Shown: positions 44,966-56,988 of the stretch, in pieces
How the letters are laid out: each line of letters opens with the position of its first letter
Position numbering within the stretch: position 1 is the stretch's first letter
Source of the DNA: Polytrichum commune
Lineage: Eukaryota > Streptophyta > Polytrichopsida > Polytrichales > Polytrichaceae
Assembly (NCBI GenBank): GCA_950295325.1
Contig: OX485803.1
Location: 46,207,554-46,271,553 of the forward strand
DNA: 64,000 bases
Direction of reading: 5' to 3'
Made by a program: the position numbers and the translations under genes
Notes under the pieces: model-generated
Told to the model about the DNA's origin: nothing
Database searches by the model: none
Seen by the model: only the letters and a program-made list of their open reading frames with translations

Positions 44966-46963
44966 TAGGTGCACTCACCCTAGAACAGGTTATCTGCCCC
45001 ACAGCCTACGAACCAGAAAATATAATATAAAATAAAATAAAAACAAAACAAAAACAACAACAAGAAGTCATGGGGAATCCATTCCACTGAGTACACGCCA
45101 AAGACTCTGGACGCCCAGGCCAAAGTTGGAAAAAATCATGATAATAAAAGAGAATGTCTTGCTCCAGGCTAGAGAGGTATCATAGAAAACACCACTTCAA
45201 TGATTTCCAGACCATATTCTACATTACCTCATCCGACTCTCTACAGCCCTTTAAAAGCACATTGTCTCTTGCTCTCATGGCCTGTTTGTGCACAAGAATG
45301 GAAAAAAAAAAAGGATGTCTATTGGAACCCATCCTTCAAGCAAGGTCTTTGGTATAAATAATGGAGGACTACCTTTTCATAAAGGAGATACAAAATTCTA
45401 TGTGTGGTTGGGTAAGAGAGGACTTTTCGAGGCAAGTGGTGGAAAGGAAGAATTCCACCAGAAGTATAAAGCATCCATTATGGCCGTTAAACATTCCAGG
45501 CCCAATAGTCAACATAATTGCAGGAACCTATATGATCATCAATTAAGAAAGTGAAATTTCACTTTGATAATGAAGATATCCATATGAGCTCCAAAAATGG
45601 CTAGAGACTCGATTTAGATTCACATTTCATGATCTCGTCCTTATCGCGTTATTAATATCCTAGGAGAAGTGGGTGCAGAGCTAAAAGGGTCCATTTTAGG
45701 CCTGCTTACCTTCCATGTGCCCACACATGGCAACTATTGACTTCAGGCCATTTGGCACCTCCAGTGACCTGAGTCTCCAAATTGTTCGACATGCTTGACT
45801 CTCCTGAAGTAGATTGTAAGGGAGGATTGCTCAAACAAATTAAAAAAAAAATTTAAAAAAAAAAAAACCCATACACATGCACAAGGATTAATACCTGATT
45901 AATCCTTGTGGAAATACATGCTTGAACAAAGTGTGTTCCTGGTTCCATCAAGGTGCTCATTGGATAGATCGCTCGTCTTGATCACCTGCCAACAACCCCA
46001 GAGACAACTGGCACACACATCCTTTGTCCCAATTGCACAGCAATTCTACTAGGACCACGTGAATATTCTTAACAAATTGACAAGAGTTATAAAACAAATT
46101 GACGAAAAATAAGTTTCTCTGGTAGCAGTGTATCAAACAAGACTAGGGAACTGAAGTACAAGTCTGAGATTGCTGTGAGGGCTTTTCTTCCCAGAAGTAG
46201 CAGCTCATTGGCATTGCTCTGATTGAGACGGGTTTCTTTGCAGAATGATACCTCAGCAAAAACATATCATGGTGTGTCACCATACTAGTAACCATGTGAA
46301 GTGCACATCACCTCGTAGAAAAACCTTGATTAAAATCTGGAGAGACTATCTTGTCTACTTAAAGAAACCTCCGTTGCAAGTGCAACAATATATGTTTCCC
46401 CCAATAGGAGAAGTTGCAACTGGAAAACAACACACGTACAAGACACAAAAATCTCAAGTTTGTCAGAATTCTGGTGGACACATACAAGTGCAGCTATGTC
46501 CCAGATACCTTGCTAACAGTGCAATGCTCAGCATTCATGTTACACACCACATTCTACATGGCATTTCATGCACTTGCCAAAGTTCAGAATGGTTTGGCAA
46601 ATGAGAGCTTACAACTTCAGTATTGAGCTTTTCAAGACATTGCCTACAGACCCCAGTTGGGAGTTGATAGAGAGCATTGAGACTTATATCCCAAAACAAA
46701 AGACAAGGTGATGTACGACAACGCCTGAAAATAATCTGGCGGATGCTTGCCAGCTACTCAAAATGCAATCACTACTTGAGAACTTCAAGAAAAAGGGTTT
46801 GGAGCATTGTTATGCACGCATCACTTGATGTTCAGTAGAAAAATTACTGCAATCGAGAATTTACAAAACTCACCCTGAAGCATATCTCATCTGGTGTGTC
46901 ATTTGAGTAGCCGTGAGCTTTCAGGGCAAAGAGATGCAGTATACAAAGAGAACGAACATTGGT
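44966..46963. other. Family C fragment, otherwise no gene
   Basis: A family C copy lies at about 45480-45715 (CCAATAGTCAACATAATTG, CATATGAGCTCC, ATCCTAGGAGAAGTGGGTGC). The sequence from about 46650 to 46963 is probably 3' UTR of the SKIP8-like gene. The frames at 45154-45554 and 46245-46626 carry nothing recognisable. Confidence 0.4.
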
Positions 46964-49634
46964 TCATCCAAATTGACCAAAATCAGTCCCAGCTTCCATT
47001 TGAGGTGAGCTGTGGTGGTGAACCAGGAGCCAATGTCCATCATGAAGCTCGAAGATATTGGTGGCAAGAAGTGGTTCAACAGAGGAATTTACAAATTCTT
47101 TCACAGTGACCCAGGCACTCTCCCCTCTGACCCGCACACGCACATCATCCAAAAAGAAGTCGTATCGCTGACTCCAATTGAAAACAATTTTCCAATTGGC
47201 CATTACAACATCATACCTGGCCAAATCACCCACATCACATATACTTCAAAGTGAGCAGATTGTACCCAAAAAAATCTGGGATCGATGCTAGACCAAAGTG
47301 ACACATGCAAGGTACACCAAATTGAGCCACACAAAGCAATAGAAATGCTTCAGCACCAGTAGTAATAAGAGTCAAGAGACTTCCGTGACCATTAGAATTT
47401 GACTAAAAATATAATCAATATGATTCATCCGTTAGCTAGAATACATATTTGTGATATAAAATAGAAATAATAAATAACTGTTAATGTGGGTAGATTGTGT
47501 GAAATTGATATGTTCCAGAACTAACATCACTATGTAGGCATTTGATTTTGATATTCAGGACAAAAGTGGGCCTCACTACTTACATATTTGGAATTAGTAC
47601 CTATTCTTAGATTTTACCAGTTCTCTGCAAGATAAGAAACCTGCAAGTATATGGACAGCATAGAGATAGGTCTCCATGACTCAGCCCCACAGGTACGTGG
47701 AGGAAGCAGAAAAATTTCAACTTACATTACCAACTGCTATTGCAAAGAGTATAGGCCCTTGACTACTTAGTTTTATGCTTCTGATATTAAGTACAGGAAG
47801 AGAAAAACTACCCGGAGAGAAGCTCGCCGCCAGGGTGTATACATTTCACATAGTCTGCTTGTAACCATAACTTGCCCATCCCCCGCAGAGATTTAGCTTT
47901 GAACTTCTTGTAAAAGGTTTTATTTGCATCTGCCACTGCTTTCGTAACTGCATAGTGGGCCTTCCACTTATTAGCAGCCACAACAGTATCTTGCTCCCCT
48001 GAAAAATCCTGGTAGAAATTATCACAGCATCTTATGATTAAATCCCCACCAGCCATTATGTAGACTCCTGCATGATTGAAAATACGGCACTCTTGCAAGC
48101 GAAGAATGACCTACTGACATTCATGAATGTCTGTCACATGCCCTCTCTCCAGAAAAGGCCATCCCCAAGGAGAAAAGAACCCAGGTATAAAAAGAGGTCA
48201 ACACCAGAAAATGTTTAGCACCTTGTGAAACAGAGATTTCCACGCACTGTCATCACTGGCTGCTCTCCGGATTACAGAATTTGTCATTGACATATTGCAT
48301 AAGCTTTTGTAGTCAAGATAACTGAGAGTGTGTTGCATGATTTCAGGCACAAGCTGCTCCATCATTGAGCTATATTTGTCATTCCATTTATCATCTCTAT
48401 ATGGAACTGAGCCATTCGTTATCACAGCTGTCGATGCAGAAAGAGAATTGCAGAGCGGTTGTTGGTTGTAGTCCTGCTTCCCCAACTTCAATCCCCTGCA
48501 CGAAACACATAATTATCAGCCATGCCATATTTCTTGATCAGTAACATAACAACTGGAAACCTCACACTTAACCATCAAGCAACTCTAAATTGAGTAATCC
48601 ATGCAGCTGCACAGCGAGATAAGCATTAAACAAAGTTCCAGCCTCTACCTCCACTTCAGCAAATTTTGCCCTTCCACTCAATTACTTTTTCATTCCTCAC
48701 AGTTAAAGTCGCTATAAATTTCTCCCACACACGAAATTAATCTATAACCTTACCACTGGTCGATAAAGTATCGATACGTGTGCATCTTCTTCAGTGTATA
48801 ATCATTACAGGGTTTTACAAATCCTTCTCTTCAATTGAAATTTTCACCATCTCCACACCAGAGTCTTCATAAGACTGGAATATGGAAGGTCGAATTGATA
48901 GAAAGAATACTGTAGACTATCATATTTGTATGCTGGAGGTTAAGTGAAATCAGCATGTCCATGTTTTCATTTCTTGCAGAAATAAGAACAACATGTAAAC
49001 CGCAATAAAGCAAAAAGAAACAAAAAACAGAAACCGGACAATGACATAGATAACCAAACTCCATAAAAAGGAGAACAGGCTCCACATCATTGCCGGTAAA
49101 AGAACTGTTAAATCTTGGGAGTGTTACAAGTGTGAAGGTTAGGGCATTAATACATGGTAATGCGATTAAATATATATCGTCTTCTAGTCGTGGCTTGTTC
49201 CATGAGACAACCTCACCCTTCTTCTTCTCAGTCCCTTTTTTTGCATTTTCCGCTTTCCTTATGTACACAGCAGTAGCCAGACATACCAGGGCTTTTGAAC
49301 GTGTTCTCAATTGTGTCATTTTACTGAAGTAAAGAAATATTGCCGTTGTGTAGAATTGCATTTAATATGGTCCAAATAGTGTTCATGGGCATTTACTATT
49401 TATCCCGCCGTCTCCGCAAAGTTTTAGAAAAACCTTGGGAATAATCCAGAGTACATAGACAAAATACCTGGAAGAAGCATCCGGACTTGCAGTTCGTAGC
49501 AGATTAGCCAGCCACACATAAGCGCAAGTGCAAATGAATAATGCAGCGGCGATTGGATACAGGTACTCGTTATGATGTTCTATCACATAGCCCAAATTTG
49601 TAAATCTCGACGCTTCTTCCACCGTAGCCGCCAT
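46964..49634 (-). CDS. SKIP8-like F-box protein, 4 exons, 296 aa
   Basis: Exons in transcript order: 49634-49468, 48495-48222, 48008-47812, 47216-46964. The joined frame is uninterrupted and all borders are GT-AG. Order: a hydrophobic anchor (about 24-46, Y-L-Y-P-I-A-A-A-L-F-I-C-T-C-A-Y-V-W-L-A); an F-box (about 101-147, M-M-E-Q-L-V-P-E-I-M, L-S-Y-L-D-Y-K-S-L-C, W-K-S-L-F-H-K); then an NTF2/SnoaL-like domain (about 150-285) with A-D-Y-V-K-C-I-H, F-N-W, S-A-W-V-T and N-I-F-E-L-H-D-G-H-W-L-L-V-H-H-H-S-S. The M-E-Q-L-V-P-E-I and D-Y-V-K-C-I-H blocks and the anchor match Arabidopsis SKIP8 as I remember it. F-box proteins bind SKP1/ASK in SCF ubiquitin ligases, and the substrate is unknown. The N-terminal helix suggests membrane attachment. 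The start is the first ATG of the open frame. Confidence 0.9.
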
Positions 49635-50410
49635 CTTCTACGTCACATTTCCTATCAAAAGTGACAAGAGACAAAACCCCAACCCTCACCAACGCCACAC
49701 AGCCCGTAGCTTCTTATAACCTCAAACCTCCTTTTAAACGCTAGCCAAGTACACACAGGTTCCCTTAATCACACCACACTATATCCCCCGACACACGGAT
49801 GCACATTCATAAATCCATTTGATTCATTCGTTCAATTATACAGACATATATACCAATTCCCCCTCCAACTTCAACTTCTGGCCATAACTTAGCACATTCA
49901 CAAAATTGAACTGCTGTTCGGGATGGCTTGTCAACGGTGATTGCTCCTCCTCATCTCCGACACCACCGCCTCTGCACTCTTCCGAGTCCACACCCTAGGG
50001 TTTCATCGAGACTCTACTCTTCTACTTTACTTAACTTACAACATGATTCTGTGTGTAGATTATGTAAGTTAATGAAGATGTTATGGCTCCATATGAATGA
50101 GAACGCGATGAGCACACTGCCAGATGAGCGCAAGAATGAATGAGAAAATTCACCAGCCCGGGGTCTCCTTCATCGTCACCATAGCCATCTGCCTCGACAC
50201 CACATCCCTAAAACTTCATACCCGCCTACGTATATACCCTCCACGTCTGCACATACCCGTATGGACGATAGTGAACACGTGACTAGGTACCCGCCCTCGT
50301 GGCGGATATCGCTTTGTCGAGCAGACGGATGCTCACATTTTCATCCGAGGCGAATGATACGTTCTTATGACGACGTTTTTCATCCATCACTTGTGTGCGT
50401 TCTTGTATTA
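49635..50410 (-). promoter_or_regulatory. Upstream region of the SKIP8-like gene
   Basis: This should hold the promoter and leader of the minus-strand F-box gene. On the minus strand there are GAAGTTGAAGTTGGAGGG words near 49860-49880. No clear TATA box is identified. The frames at 49928-50143 and 50261-50758 lack recognisable domains, and the latter is driven by the palindrome. Confidence 0.3.
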
Positions 50411-50536
50411 GGTAATCGTTTTATTGGAACCGGTTATCGGTGCAGAACCGGTTCTGTCAAGGTGGCGAGCCCGCGGGCGAGCCAGCTTGACAAAACCGGT
50501 TCTGCACCGATAACCGGTTCCAATAAAACGATTACC
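50411..50536. repeat. 126-bp near-perfect palindrome
   Basis: The left half begins GGTAATCGTTTTATTGGAAC and the right half ends with its exact complement. The arms match for 48 bases with one mismatch, then continue with a few mismatches to the centre, CCGCGG at 50471-50476. There is essentially no spacer. It contains four copies of AACCGGTT. Confidence 0.95.
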
Positions 50537-50540
50537 GGAT

Positions 50541-50720
50541 GTAACCGGTTGGCCGCTTTGTTGAGCCGCGCATGTGACCTAAACAGTGGGTCACCTGTCA
50601 CCATAACCGATTTAGATGATCATAACCGGCTGGGATGTCGAGGTTATCGTCTGCAAACCTGTGTGCTCAAAGCCAATCATGTAGTGCCACCTCGGCGAAA
50701 CAAAGCGGCCAACCGGTTAC
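50541..50720. repeat. Inverted repeat with 22-bp perfect arms
   Basis: The arms lie at 50541-50562 (starting GTAACCGGTTGGCCGC) and 50699-50720 (its exact complement). They are separated by about 136 bp. This lies directly beside the larger palindrome and brings the local AACCGGTT count to six. The two together look like one complex foldback element. Confidence 0.85.
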
Positions 50721-51280
50721 GTGTGTGTTTTGAGTACCTTATAAGTGCACACAAATGATTGCGTTTTTGTGATGACATTTTCCCATCCATCTTTTTTAGG
50801 GCACTCTCCTGAGTCTTTGTCATGCTTCACCATTTGCAAACCTTGCAAGAAACACAACACAAGCGGTCACCCTCCTCTCCTTTGTTTTGCTTCATTGTTG
50901 CAAACCTTACGAGAAGCCCAACATGAGCATCCAATCTTCCTCGCATTTCAAACACGGACTGAGTAAAATTTCAAACACTAGAAACTTCTGACATTTACAA
51001 TAATCAACTCACCATATTAAGCATGTAATGGTTTGTTTGTTTGTTGTTATGTCATGCAAATTGTTGTTGGATATACGTATGTATATAGATCTGCTTGAGG
51101 TACCTTAGGATAAAATCATGTGAGAGAACTGCCTCCAAGGATCCATTAAAGTATATAGATCCATCGCGGCCTTACAACCGGTGAGTTACTAGGTATAACC
51201 TTTTCAAGAATCAAGATCTACCTCATGTGTAATATATGTATATGAGGAAAGCCACTAACTCATTTATGTTTCCTTCCCAT

Positions 51281-51663
51281 GCTAAGGTAGGGGTGGCTAT
51301 TTCCGTCCAAATTTCAGATGTGCCTAGTTGGGATGCTGAAACTATTTTTTTATAAATTTTGAGCGCTGGTGCAAGAGCAACTATGAAAAAATCAAAATTT
51401 TCCAGCATGTTTATGATTTCCTACAAAATTTTAAAGGAAACCTTGTAGAGTGACCAACACTCACACATAGGGTATGTGGTATATCCACAGTGTGGATTTC
51501 TAAAACCGACCGCTGGCAGCCAATGAAATGTTGGCAGCGCTGTGAACGGTAAAAGCACCTTGGTAGGTGCTTTTGTAAACCCAGGTAAAAGCACCTAGAA
51601 AGGTGCTTCCGACATAGGGGTTGACTTTAGGACCCGCACGGAAATTGCCACCCCTACCTTAGC
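51281..51663. mobile_element. MITE with 26-bp terminal inverted repeats
   Basis: It begins GCTAAGGTAGGGGTGGCTAT and ends with the complement, matching 25 of 26 bases. The interior (51550-51612) has AAAGCACCTTGGTAGGTGCTTTT and AAAGCACCTAGAAAGGTGCTT, which are two further hairpins of the same word. It is 383 bp long and non-coding. No clear target duplication is seen. Confidence 0.8.
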
Positions 51664-53019
51664 AATGTTATTTTCAACAAAAACTCTAAGTATATTTAAA
51701 GCAAAGTGTTGTGATGCATGTTTTCAACATATACACATCAAAGCAGTTGAACCTTAAGATTGCATTTGACATTTTCATACTTGAAGACCAGGACAATGGT
51801 GGAGGGTGCCTCTGAAAATAAAGAGAATGGAGTGCATGAGGCAGTTAGTTATTTGTAAAGTAAAGCAGATGAAACCAAGGGTATAGTCCCAAACACTGAG
51901 TTTATGAGAATTAATGCAATGTCGTCCAAGTTTCCTTAATGCTTAAATTAGCACACACACAAAGTGGTGTCGGGCTATTGAAAACTAGTTTTCTAGCTTG
52001 TCTTACCAGGAAGGGTGGGCCAAGCTTAGCCTTGCATAGGCTGATCCAGGATTTCGGACAATGAGTCCCATGCGCATACCCTATTTTAGATCCTAAATTC
52101 TCTTAAAGTTTGAGAGGCGAAAAGAGGAGGTCCCAAAAGTTTCACCCAACTTTCAAAATAGGCTCCGATACACAATGAGCTAATGAGCTCTTAATATAAA
52201 GTTTTATGAAAGAATGATCAATCCCATAATTTCGTCCCTCTTTGAGGACAACTCTATTATAATTCAACATGATGTCATGGTGGCCCATACGGTCATGGGA
52301 ATGAAGGCAATGAAAACATGTTGTTGGAGCTACACACTTTCTTCTATCAAGTGTGGGCTTCATTATTTCAAAACTTTTGCATTAATTTAGCTATCTTGAT
52401 TAAATGTGGTAGACACTCTAGTAGAATGCCACATTATTATGCAAAACTGAAAAATACATGTAGTGTGCATGACATTACATTTCACAATGTAATGTGGTTG
52501 GAGCCCGCAAACACAAACTTAACCATCAAGAAATGTCTAAAACACATTATTCATGTCAAGCAATGGCAACCCCTAGGCATGACAAATCGTCTTAAGAAAT
52601 TTAGAGATATTGTTCACTTCTTCTTTACTTGGAGACTAGTGGTGAACGTTTGCGAGGAGTGATGGCCAATCAATGGCAGCGGAAGCCAACATGACATTAC
52701 TCAACACTAGGGTATTGCATCCCTAGTGCCAAGAATCATGATGGAATGATGCCCCCCTAATGTTGGACCACCCTTGCAAAATAAACAATACTCGTTTGAA
52801 TGTTGTTCACTTCGCAAGAGTGAACCGACATCAAGGGGGTAGACTCCAATTTGTATTAATGCAAGGCATTAAAATATTATATTTGTCCTTACATGTTGCA
52901 TGTTGACCACCCGTGTAGGGCCTAGCATTGGGCTAACATATCAACAAATGCTTGGTCATTAAAACGAGATATGCGTGTCATGAATCTTATATGTTTGATT
53001 TGTGGTTTTACCCTATGCC
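51664..53019. other. No gene recognised
   Basis: This is A+T-rich sequence. The 114-codon frame at 52318-52662 has no motif I recognise and no splice context. It could be a transposon relic. Confidence 0.35.
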
Positions 53020-53500
53020 ACTCATTTTGGGAAAGGGAGCGGCTATAGTAAGGTACACGAGGCTAATTTGGTTAGCTTCTTTATGCATACACCTATTCAT
53101 GGCTCCTAATGAACGGTACAATCGCTCTAATTTGGCAAGTGAGTAATACATGGTGTTTTAGCTGCCACCTTCATGACATTTGGGTTATCAGCTTCACACA
53201 TCGTCTTCCATAAGTAGGAGTGCTATCCACCAAGCTATGACACACTTGATTTTTGTGGGTGAGGTGGGCAAATTAGGAGGCGGTATGTGGTTGTGAGGTG
53301 TTGACTGACTTGTATTATGGGTATTTTATAATGAAAGGTCAATTCAATAGCATTTTATCTTACCTATGACCATTTTAGAGATACTGGGTAACCAATATTG
53401 GCATTAAGCTTGGTTTTCATTTGCAAATGACCCATGTAAAATATGCTAATTTTGTCGTCTACTTACACAACATTGAGAGATAAAATAGTTTTCCACTAGA
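53020..53500 (-). mobile_element. Family D repeat, second copy (inverted)
   Basis: The complement of 44505-44965 is followed here over about 450 bp, including the tRNA-like A box (seen as GCTATCCACCAAGCTATGA at about 53223-53241). No ORF is associated. Confidence 0.55.
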
Positions 53501-53894
53501 ACACCATATTGGGAACTAGTGAATCTTTGATTCCAAAGCCTAGATCAACACCTTCTTCGACTCTAATTTCGACAATTTCAAATTCTTTGGTCCTATTTTA
53601 CAATTGCAAGCCTACTCATGCTTCTAATGCTTGAATGCATTGGCTAGATGATTTCACAAAACTTAGAGGTGTCAACATGAGCCTCGTCTACCTTACACTT
53701 TGTAATGTTATGCACACAATAGTTATTTTCTTGAGCCACTTCACATCACAAAAACTCTTCAAATAAAGTGGACCACTCTAATACGATGGCCTATTATTTA
53801 AGAGCCCACACTACATAGGAAAAACATAGTTAAGGAAGAAGAGGATGACATTTACAACAATATTTAGCCACATGACAAATCGTCTAGCCTAGGT

Positions 53895-55616
53895 ATGACA
53901 AATCATCTTAAAAAAGAATTAAGAACATATTTTGATAAAACTATGCATTCTTTATTTCAAGTTGCATATTATGTTAAAAAGAAACTCATTCCATTTTTGA
54001 AGTTTCATGGCTTATGTTATTTGTTTGTAAAGGTAAATACTAGCATGACGGAAAAACTCTACTATGATGAAAATAGTTGTAGTGAGATTCTTTTTTGTAT
54101 TTCATCGGTTGTCCAAAAAAATTCCTAAACATGGTCCAAGATTCTAAAGTTTTTTGGAATTATGATTGATAAGTCTACGTACATATCGGTGACGGGTCAT
54201 CTCGTTGTATATGCTTTGTGTTGTTGGGGATGGTTTTCCTATATGTGTCTTTATGGGCTTACTACTCATTGAAGATGAAAAAAAGATGCAAGCATAATTT
54301 TGTATATACTAATAAAAAATAGGAAGAATGAGATATAGACTTTGATAATTGTGTACAATTTGATTCGGACAGAGCGACAACAATGACATGTAAAAAATGA
54401 TGTTGCAGCAAGGATAAAAGAAAATGTAATTTTTTTCTTCCCATCAATGTATTGTATGGCTTATAGGACAAATTTGGCATTAGAAGATGCAACCAACGTC
54501 CATAATTATAAGGGTTTTTTTTTTTTTTGGTATACCTTTAAATTCGATTGCAACATGTTTTAAAAAAATCATGCAAATGAAAAAAAATAGTTTGTTGCAT
54601 TTGCAAAAAGAATTTGTTAATTCTCAAAAGTATTCAAAAAATGTCAAAAGATGATGGTTATCACGGCGACAAGCTGTGACAATCTTATGTGTTTCCATTG
54701 AGAATATTCCAAATTATTTTCATGACAATATGGATATTGTGGAGGATGGTTCCGGATAGGTTATTTATACTAAACTCCACACTTTCAAGTATTTTTATAA
54801 TTTATAATTTCTAGCTGATATTTTGCATGTTTTGTCAATATTATTTTGCATATTCCAACATAAATTTATACCGATATCACAACAATAGGTTCAATAGTGA
54901 AGACGAGCATCATTCAATTTGTATGTTCTTCATTGAAGAGACTATGGATTTAAATTGTAATACATTCAATGAGAACATTGGATATTATATACTCTTAGAA
55001 TTTGTTCCTCGAGGTGGATATGTGAGGAGATTGTATAGTGTAATTTGGGGTGCCAAGTTTCATGACATAGAAATGATACAAGATAGAACATGCCAAGATC
55101 TATTGGACGTTTTAGCTTTCCAAAAGCAATTCGCTTTGGTCATATGTAAAGCATTGGAAAACAGATTTGATGACAACCAAACAATATGATTGTTTTTCGC
55201 ATATTAGGTCTTACCCATATGCTTTCACGTCAAATAGGTTTAGTGATTGGAGTATGGTTGATTTATAATTATTATGTGTTCAGTATGGTGTTAAGTAAAA
55301 ACTTTAAAAAATCAATTCATCCTTTCATAAACTCCCTCTAAGAGGGAGTTTTTTCATTAAATTTACAAGCAACAACAAATTAGTTGGATAAAGTTTCAAA
55401 GATTTATAGACAATGATAATTTGAAACACTACATTGAAAGTGAAGTTTGATGCTTTGGTAGTTTTTGTTGAGAATGCTAGAGTGTGGTATGTTAGTATGG
55501 TGACTTGTAAAATAATATTTTCAAAACTAAAAAGTATACAAATAAAATATGGGAATATAATGTTAACAAAGAATTCGGAGAGTGTGTTAAGAGATGCATT
55601 GGAGGGACCAATCTAG
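53895..55616 (+). pseudogene. Dead hAT-superfamily transposase (DUF4371/ZNF862-like)
   Basis: Broken pieces appear in transposase order. 53895-54128 contains L-F-Q-V-A-Y-Y-V-K-K-K and C-Y-L-F-V-K. 54150-54215 contains F-F-G-I-M-I-D-K-S-T-Y-I-S-V-T-G-H-L-V-V, the usual D-E-S-T region. 54375-54500 contains D-R-A-T-T-M-T, A-A-R-I-K-E-N-V and C-M-A-Y-R-T-N-L-A. At 54805-54840 there is A-D-I-L-H-V-L-S. 55525-55616 contains K-S-I-Q-I-K-Y-G-N and D-A-L-E-G-P, like the hAT dimerisation tail. Stops and frame changes separate the pieces, so it is inactive. The outer element ends were not found. Confidence 0.65.
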
Positions 55617-56023
55617 GGTTGTCATGACATTTTCAATTAAGCAGTGGGAATTGAAAAAATAATACCAAATTTAGGTATTTGTTTTTGCATCCCGAAAGCT
55701 ATCTTGTTGGGCATGTGGACCTCGAAGATGAGGAACCTAATGCTATGTGATTTCTTCCGCAATGTGAGTGTTATGTGATTTTTAATGTTGTTTGTGCTTT
55801 ATTTACTAACTTTCTAACCCTTATACTTAATGGCTTGAGATAGTGTAGGTGTCTATGAGGACCAACAAAATATAGTTGTCTTTATGTTGTAATATACATG
55901 ATAAGTGTTGGTACCCAATTGATATAGATGCTTTTGTTGTTGCTAGTTGTTAGGTAATGCATTAAACTTGAAGTTGCTGATCCTCACAGTCCTAGAGTGT
56001 TTGAAGTTGTTGAATTTAGAAGA
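55617..56023. other. No gene seen
   Basis: This is A+T-rich sequence following the transposase remnant, possibly its 3' flank. No structure is visible. Confidence 0.4.
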
Positions 56024-56280
56024 ATCACTATATTCGTTAATTTGGGACTTTTTCGGCATTTTGAGACAGTTACAAATATAAGAACATGGATAAAATCACA
56101 TAGATATTGGAGAATGTTGTAAGATGCAAATACTTTGAAGCGGGTGTTCATATCAAGAACCCAATCAAGAACTCATATCAAGATGGTTTAGGTAGGACGA
56201 CCCAAACATTAGACCATGTTGTTGTGGTCCATATATTAATTTGAGACAAGAGAAAGTCTCAAATTAACGAATATAGTGAT
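56024..56280. mobile_element. MITE with about 28-bp terminal inverted repeats
   Basis: It begins ATCACTATATTCGTTAATTT and ends with the complement (AAATTAACGAATATAGTGAT), with one mismatch in the adjoining GGGACTTT / AAAGTCTC block. It is 257 bp long and non-coding. The ends resemble the plant Emigrant style (ATTAAT...GGGAC), which is an impression only. Confidence 0.75.
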
Positions 56281-56988
56281 AAGATTGGAAATCCTTAGCC
56301 GCCACCCGGTGGAGGGCATTCAAGCCAAGTTCAACTCCTACTAAGGATAATTGTTTTTTGTTCTAAATTGCAAGGGACTTAAAATTAACTAACATAAGAA
56401 TGAAAACCAACTAAAAATTGGACGAAATGAAATTTTAACTGCCCATAAATAAATAAAAAATCAAATTTTCAACTAAAGTGAAATTTGTAATGAAGGTATT
56501 CAACCGGGTCGTTTTTGTGGGCCCTAGTTGCAACCAGCCAACATCAAGCTCCAATTGGTAGGGCCCCAACTCAACCAATTATTGGAGGGTTGATCACGAA
56601 AATCTCATTGTTCAGTGGAATCAAGTGTAGTTTTTTATAAAAATAGGTTGTATCATTCAATAGATTATTGTTGCATGTATTCCCTGGCATACTGCAAGTA
56701 ATGAATGGTGTGTCACAATCCATAGAATGTCAATGCATAGCAAAGATGTCTTGTTTTCCAATTCCGACCACATGCTACATGTCCCGAGAGGGTGGAGAAA
56801 TAATTGCAAACAATACAAAACATTCACTTTTTCATGATATGTATTTGTTCATGATTGCATTAGAAATCCCTTGAGATTCTCTTTAACCCCTAATGTCTTA
56901 TGCGACTTTAATTTGGTCATGAGCAGTTTGCTTTGACCCCTGTGACACTAGTTCAAAATGGTTTCTTGATTGTTTCAACTACACTGAA
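56281..56988. other. No gene seen
   Basis: This is unremarkable A+T-rich sequence. The 68-codon frame at 56668-56874 has no recognisable motif. Confidence 0.4.

Noticed and set aside
50425-50720. AACCGGTT cluster as Grainyhead/CP2-type binding sites
   Set aside because: The octamer equals the animal Grainyhead consensus. I know of no such factor acting in land plants, so only the cluster itself is reported.
50261-50758. 165-codon frame
   Set aside because: It runs through the large palindrome and the inverted repeat, so its openness reflects the repeat. There is no motif.
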